DNA from: Holothuria scabra | Taxonomy: Eukaryota > Echinodermata > Holothuroidea > Aspidochirotida > Holothuriidae | NCBI GenBank assembly: GCA_037179385.1 | Contig: CM074181.1 | Span: 50,302,394 to 50,366,393, forward strand | Direction: 5' to 3' | Length of the DNA stretch: 64,000 nt | In this document: in pieces, positions 60,203 to 64,000 of the stretch | How the letters are laid out: every line of letters starts with the position of its first letter | Position numbering within the stretch: position 1 is the stretch's first letter | Made by a program: the position numbers and the translations under genes | Notes under the pieces: model-generated | Database searches by the model: none | The model's input: only the letters and a program-made list of their open reading frames with translations | What the model was told of the DNA's origin: nothing

Positions 60203-60920
60203 CTACACAAGAGACTGTTGTTCCTTCTCTCCAGTTTCTGAATCAAAAGGACTACCTCATCCAACCTTGACACCTGAGATGGAGTGTCTTCCTCCAATTC
60301 TGCTCTACAAAGATTGATGGCAACACAGGAGGGTTCTGATTCTGCATAGCCCATAAAGCTCTCTTCAAATGTCCTACTTAAATAAATCTCTGACAGGGAG
60401 GATTCTTCCAGCTTAACATTCTGCCATGTAGAATCTTGTTTAAGGTCAAAGTTGAATACAAAATTCAATCCGTCAGAGAATCCGCCATCTGCTGAAGGAG
60501 AGCGTGCTTCCGCCAGTTTTTCAGTCTCTTCCAAGGGTATGGTTGGGTCAAATATTGCACTCCCTTTTGGCTTACGTTTAATACTTCCCTTTTTTCCACA
60601 TAGATTTTCTTCAGCCTCTTGTAATGCCTTGTTTCGATATTGCTTCTTTAATTCCTTCTGAGAAATCTTCTTCTTTGGAATAAAACTGAAATATTCCCCT
60701 AACTCAACAAATTGGTTTCTGTCTGGAGGAACGTTCTCCTCGGCGAGATCTACTCTACTTTTTCCACAGTCTACATCACTTTCTTCATCTTCGAAGATTT
60801 CTAAAGAACATCTCCCTCGGAACTGATTAAGTTTCTCGAGAGAGTGAATAGTACTTCCAATGCCCTGCAGTCGAACTTCTCGCAACTTCCCTTTGGCTCT
60901 GTGTAGCCTCTCTTTTCTTC
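60203..60920 (-). CDS. RBR gene large exon, N-terminal half
   Basis: 718 nt, phase 1 in and 2 out, acceptor TTTAACAG, donor AG|GTAAGT. About 239 residues: basic start (KERLHRAKGKLREVRLQG), acidic stretch (EIFEDEESDVD), a charged helix (KKKISQKELKKQYRNKALQE), then Ser/Glu-rich sequence ending KLERRNNSLLC. It is mostly hydrophilic and probably disordered. No known domain. Confidence 0.85.
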
Positions 60921-61138
60921 CTGTTAAAAAAAAACAAAAATATAGCAACAATAATAAATAGCTGTTATGAGACATAGTGCTGTACTGTTCATAAACAATT
61001 GGAATAGAGGCATCCCAGATCTCCTGATAGCTCGCCCATGTGCCCAAGAAAGAAGGCATAGAAAAGGTTACAGTCTGGTACTCATTCAGACACTTTGTGA
61101 CAGAGTTGAATTGGACTGACAACATCCTTCACAACAGG
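60921..61138. other. RBR intron
   Basis: Part of the 2.1-kb intron between the first two exons in the window. The minus frame that runs into it from the exon is intronic. Confidence 0.55.
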
Positions 61139-61390
61139 ACCGGTGCTATGGCCGAGTGGATAAAGGCGGTGGCATTTGAAGCGATGAAGCTTAGCAGCCG
61201 GGAGGTCTGGAGTTCGATTCCTGGCCAGGTCAAAAGTACGGCGGGTTTTTCATCCAAGAGCAATCTACGGTTGCCACCCGACGTGAAGTTGTAATTCATT
61301 AGCCAACGGCTTCTCCCACATTCGTGGTTGCTTAGCGTCGTAAAACAACTGTCCTTCAAAACCTGATTATTATTATATAGAATTGGATTG
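61139..61390 (+). repeat. tRNA-Ser/Leu-like SINE (SINE-B)
   Basis: The head at about 61143-61227 has A-box TGGCCGAGTGG and B-box AGTTCGATTCC with a long variable-arm spacing, as in class II tRNAs. The body (CAAGAGCAATCTACGGTTGCC, AACGGCTTCTCCCACATTCG) differs from SINE-A. It ends near a short ATTATTATTAT tail. Confidence 0.75.
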
Positions 61391-61689
61391 CAACAAATTT
61401 TCAAAGGAAGTGTTCCCCAAGTTTCAAAGAAAGAGCTGCTTTAACATAAGTTTACTCTTTACGATACCTACTGTAGTAGCCATGACTTAAATTAACAGTT
61501 CAATACTCCTCTTAAATTTTTACTTCTCCCACAGTCCCCGGACTGTTTCAGCACTGACCATCATGGTATGGCAAATGGCTTCCTTGGTGCCACATCACAT
61601 AGATGTATTCTTTAACATAGCCCTGCATTAAAACTAGTCCAAATGCATGCTTAACTCCCTTTCCTATTGATAATGAACACAACCTTCAG

Positions 61690-62245
61690 AGAGCCATCCT
61701 CTCACCCCAAACTACAGCTCTTGTAGGGGTTAACAAAACTTCTCAATTTTCTCAGCTTTTTGATTGACAGCTAATCTAAACAATGCAGAATACCAAAGTT
61801 TTTATTACACAGCATGAATTGCAATGAGAGTTTTGATTACACACATTGAGTTTTTCTATATTAACCCTTTACTGTTGTTTGGGTCCTTTTGGACCCATGC
61901 GGAGAGCTCGGCTGTCACACATCTTTACTGTTTCACGCGGAGCTCGAAACTGCGAGTAGCTACCCGAAAATTCGGCCACAAGAGCGAGAGAGACAATAGT
62001 TTAAGGTCACGAGGTCAATGGCCTACGGAAGCCGATGCGGGGCGGGCTACGTCCGCTTTTCCGCCCACCCCCGATCCGCGCAAATATGCCCCGATCGGGG
62101 CACAACGGTAAAGGGTTAACCATGAAGCAATAAACTGAGATTGTGCATGAATGAGGATAAGTTTCAAAAAAATGTGGGAGGGGCTTACGTAAGAAGGCTA
62201 GGAGAATTGGCACTGGTTGGGGTGAGAAAACTGGGCCTTTAAACG
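61690..62245 (+). mobile_element. MITE-2 copy, split by a piggyBac-like MITE
   Basis: The left part (CCTCTCACCCCAAACTACAG, TTTTTGATTGACAG) and right part (AACTGAGATTGTGCATGAATG, GTTGGGGTGAGAAAACTGGG) match the intact MITE-2 copies at 55461 and 6035. The 251-bp insertion at 61865-62115 separates them. Confidence 0.7.
61865..62115. mobile_element. piggyBac-like MITE, 251 bp, TTAA duplication
   Basis: TTAA at 61861-61864 and 62116-62119 flank ends CCCTTTACTGTTGT and ACAACGGTAAAGGG, 13 of 14 inverted. An internal perfect hairpin GGGTCCTTTTGGACCC lies at 61881-61896. TTAA targets and CCC/GGG ends are the piggyBac signature. The GC-rich interior has no transposase. Confidence 0.88.
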
Positions 62246-63048
62246 CGATGAATGCTTAGTGGCAGCAGAGAGGATTCAACATGTGAATTAGTAAAAATTG
62301 CTGCAGACTCCCTAAAGGTTAGGCATGCTTGTCTAAATGGGTGGAAAGGTTAAACTGCTGATTAACCAATGTAGAAAACTTTTGTTCTTTGTGCAACAAC
62401 AAACTGTAAAGAGCACTCAATTCGAGAGAATGCAGTAAGAATAAATATCTCCTTATCTTGTACTGGAAAATACAAAAAACAAAAAATAAAAGCCTTTGCG
62501 CCCTTCATCCCTAGGGAAAAAATATTTTTCTTCTAATCCTGCATACTAGAACCAAAGAACTTGTATATGTTCTCAAATTTCTAATTGCCGTGCTACAATT
62601 TACTTTTTTTCTTTCCATGTTGTTCGAATCTGGGAATAAATTACTGATCTATCTATCCCAGAGTCCCTTAAATGTGCTGTGTGGGTCCTGTTCAGTGTAC
62701 TGTAAAAGAGGATTATTTGGGTCACTAGTTTGTTGATACTTGCATTTCATGCATGCTTGGTTTATCTTCCTCCTTAAACCCTGTGATGACAAGAGTGAGC
62801 TGACCAACTCAAGGGGTCTATAATGTGTCACAAGAGTGAAGTCTTGTTATTTTTACTTCATTAGTCACCTAAAGTGTCTAGTAACAGATATAGCATGGTC
62901 TAAGTTTAACTGAGCAAACAAGCTTCAAATAAGAAACTGGACAGTACTGTACCTTTATTAAGAAGAACTAACAACATGTTTAAATAAATGAAGCATGCAT
63001 ACATATTCAAATAGAGTCTATGCTCACGGTATCTTTGCATCCCGGCAC
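62246..63048. other. RBR intron
   Basis: Nothing recognised. Confidence 0.5.
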
Positions 63049-63429
63049 TTAAAAATGTGCAATAGGTAGGATATGAGGTTTTCTTCCTAGGATAAACGAT
63101 TTCATATGTCAATTCTGGAGGTGGATGCTCTTGTAAGTCCTCATCTATTACATGCTGAGTCATACCCCAACTCCGCACACGGTCACCATGGAGATAACTC
63201 TCAAACGCGTACTTCTGTTTTGGCCTCAACGTACGCTTCGTTGATTTGCTTTGAGTTACAGAGAAACAGTCAGCCTTATTTCGTTGTGAATTTTTCTGAA
63301 TTGCACGCTGCACTAAAGAGACCTTGAATGGAAGCTCATCAATGCTCTCAATATTCTCTTCAATTGCTTCCTTTATAAGTTTTGGCAGGAGCCATCTTTT
63401 CCTTTTGCTCACAGAAATCTCTGGAAATT
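63049..63429 (-). CDS. RBR gene exon, first in window
   Basis: 381 nt, phase 1 in and 1 out, acceptor TTTGCAG. It encodes FPEISVSKRKRWLLPKLIKE, an amphipathic helix, a basic segment (KSTKRTLRPKQKYAFESYL) and a Pro-rich PPPELTYEIVYPRKK. The donor A|GTGCCG is weak and was chosen because it is the one that meets the phase of the next exon. The true start codon lies upstream of the window. Confidence 0.75.
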
Positions 63430-63601
63430 CTGCAAATGAAGAAATTTAAAATGCTGGAAATGATCTGAATAATGCTACATAATATAATATAGAGTTCTCA
63501 CTGGAAAACCCTTCTTTGTCAAATATATATAGACTTAATATAGCGCACGATGTGACATAGTCATTCACGTGCACTTTACAAGTAATAAATGAGAGATAAT
63601 A

Positions 63602-63985
63602 CTATAGGTTGAAAAAGTAAGTCTTTAGTCCAGCTTTAAATTTTGAGGTATTCGAGACACAAGTCATACGGTGACCGTGCCTTTATGGTTGCAGGTCCTA
63701 GACTCTGAAATTCTGAGAGAGAAAGGAAGGGAGTTCCAGAGTCTAGGACCTGCAACCATAAAGGCACGGTCACCGTATGATTTGTTAGTGGTGCGTGGAA
63801 CTACCAGTCGTAATGTGTCATTGTTAGATCTGAGATTGTGAGTGGCATTAAAATCTTTTACCAGCATGTCATTGAGATATTTTGGCCCTTGATTATTTAA
63901 GCATTTGCAGACTATTAACATCAATCTAAACTTTATTCTTTTATCAACTGTGAGCCAGTGCTCAAATGAAATGTAGGAAGAAATA
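63602..63985 (-). mobile_element. CR1/L2-like LINE, 3' end of ORF2
   Basis: The minus strand encodes the well-known C-terminus of this LINE group: HWLTVDKRIKFRLMLIVCK, then GPKYLNDMLV, LRLVVPRT, YGDRAFMVAGPRLWNSLP. After a disrupted stretch it continues KFKAGLKTYFFNL and a stop at 63602. The disruption at 63664-63736 is an inverted copy of the YGDRAF region, described in the findings. It lies in the RBR gene's next upstream intron. Confidence 0.85.
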
Positions 63986-64000
63986 GGATCATATTTTTTA

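Larger units (their letters stand above)
49754..63429 (-). other. RBR-type E3 ubiquitin ligase gene (11 exons, 5' end missing)
   Basis: Exons in order: 63049-63429, 60203-60920, 59297-59434, 58385-58562, 55945-56157, 54631-54946, 53337-53536, 52520-52651, 51936-52106, 50627-50755, 49754-49933. Junction phases 1, 2, 2, 0, 0, 1, 0, 0, 0, 0 all agree, giving about 918 residues to the stop. The layout is a long N-terminal half without recognised domains, then RING1, IBR and RING2, then a roughly 180-residue helical tail like that of Ariadne-type RBR ligases. RBR ligases take ubiquitin from an E2 bound at RING1 onto a cysteine in RING2 and pass it to the substrate. Here that cysteine position is Ser. 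I cannot assign an orthologue. Introns hold SINEs, MITEs and a 1.28-kb inverted-repeat element. Confidence 0.9.

Noticed and set aside
61143..61227. Functional tRNA-Ser or tRNA-Leu gene
   Set aside because: The A and B boxes are present but the acceptor stem does not pair well and a SINE body follows, so it is a SINE head.

Overview
The window is intron-rich, AT-rich animal nuclear DNA. Short coding exons carry GT-AG borders and matching intron phases, and are buried in non-autonomous transposons, tRNA-derived SINEs, Penelope-like retroelements and (TA)n arrays. Nothing bacterial, phage or plasmid-like is present. The element mix and two metazoan genes point to a marine invertebrate. An echinoderm or related deuterostome is my guess, but the sequence alone does not prove it.

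Layout. (1) About 2.8-23.3 kb: a minus-strand SSUH2-like gene, seven exons found with all junction phases agreeing. It encodes a protein with four CxxC-type, DnaJ-like zinc-binding repeats. Its first and last exons are not found. Its introns hold MITEs, two hAT-like MITEs with 8-bp target duplications, a 332-bp near-perfect palindrome and a tRNA-derived SINE. (2) About 23.3-29.5 kb: non-coding DNA with MITEs, a SINE tail, a tandem array of 20-bp palindromes and a dispersed repeat. (3) About 29.5-36.6 kb: a cluster of three Penelope-like elements (PLEs) of at least two lineages, divided by (TA)n arrays. With them are a well-formed minimal hammerhead ribozyme, a decayed second copy, and two MITE-like units lying in TA arrays. 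PLE2 has a 5' inversion like that made by twin priming. (4) About 36.6-49.7 kb: mostly non-coding, with a diverged tandem duplication, an L1/Tx1-like LINE remnant, MITEs and a SINE. (5) 49.75-63.43 kb: eleven exons of a minus-strand RBR-type E3 ubiquitin ligase gene (RING1-IBR-RING2), continuing beyond the window at its 5' end. The residue in the usual catalytic cysteine position of RING2 reads as serine. (6) 63.6-64.0 kb: the 3' end of a CR1/L2-like LINE carrying a perfect 44-bp inverted duplication.

The two host genes lie on the same strand but show no sign of acting together. The most unusual biology is in the PLE/ribozyme cluster, the serine-substituted RBR catalytic domain, and several inverted-repeat structures that would fold when transcribed within introns. 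Splice sites, homologies and repeat borders were read by eye; no search was run.
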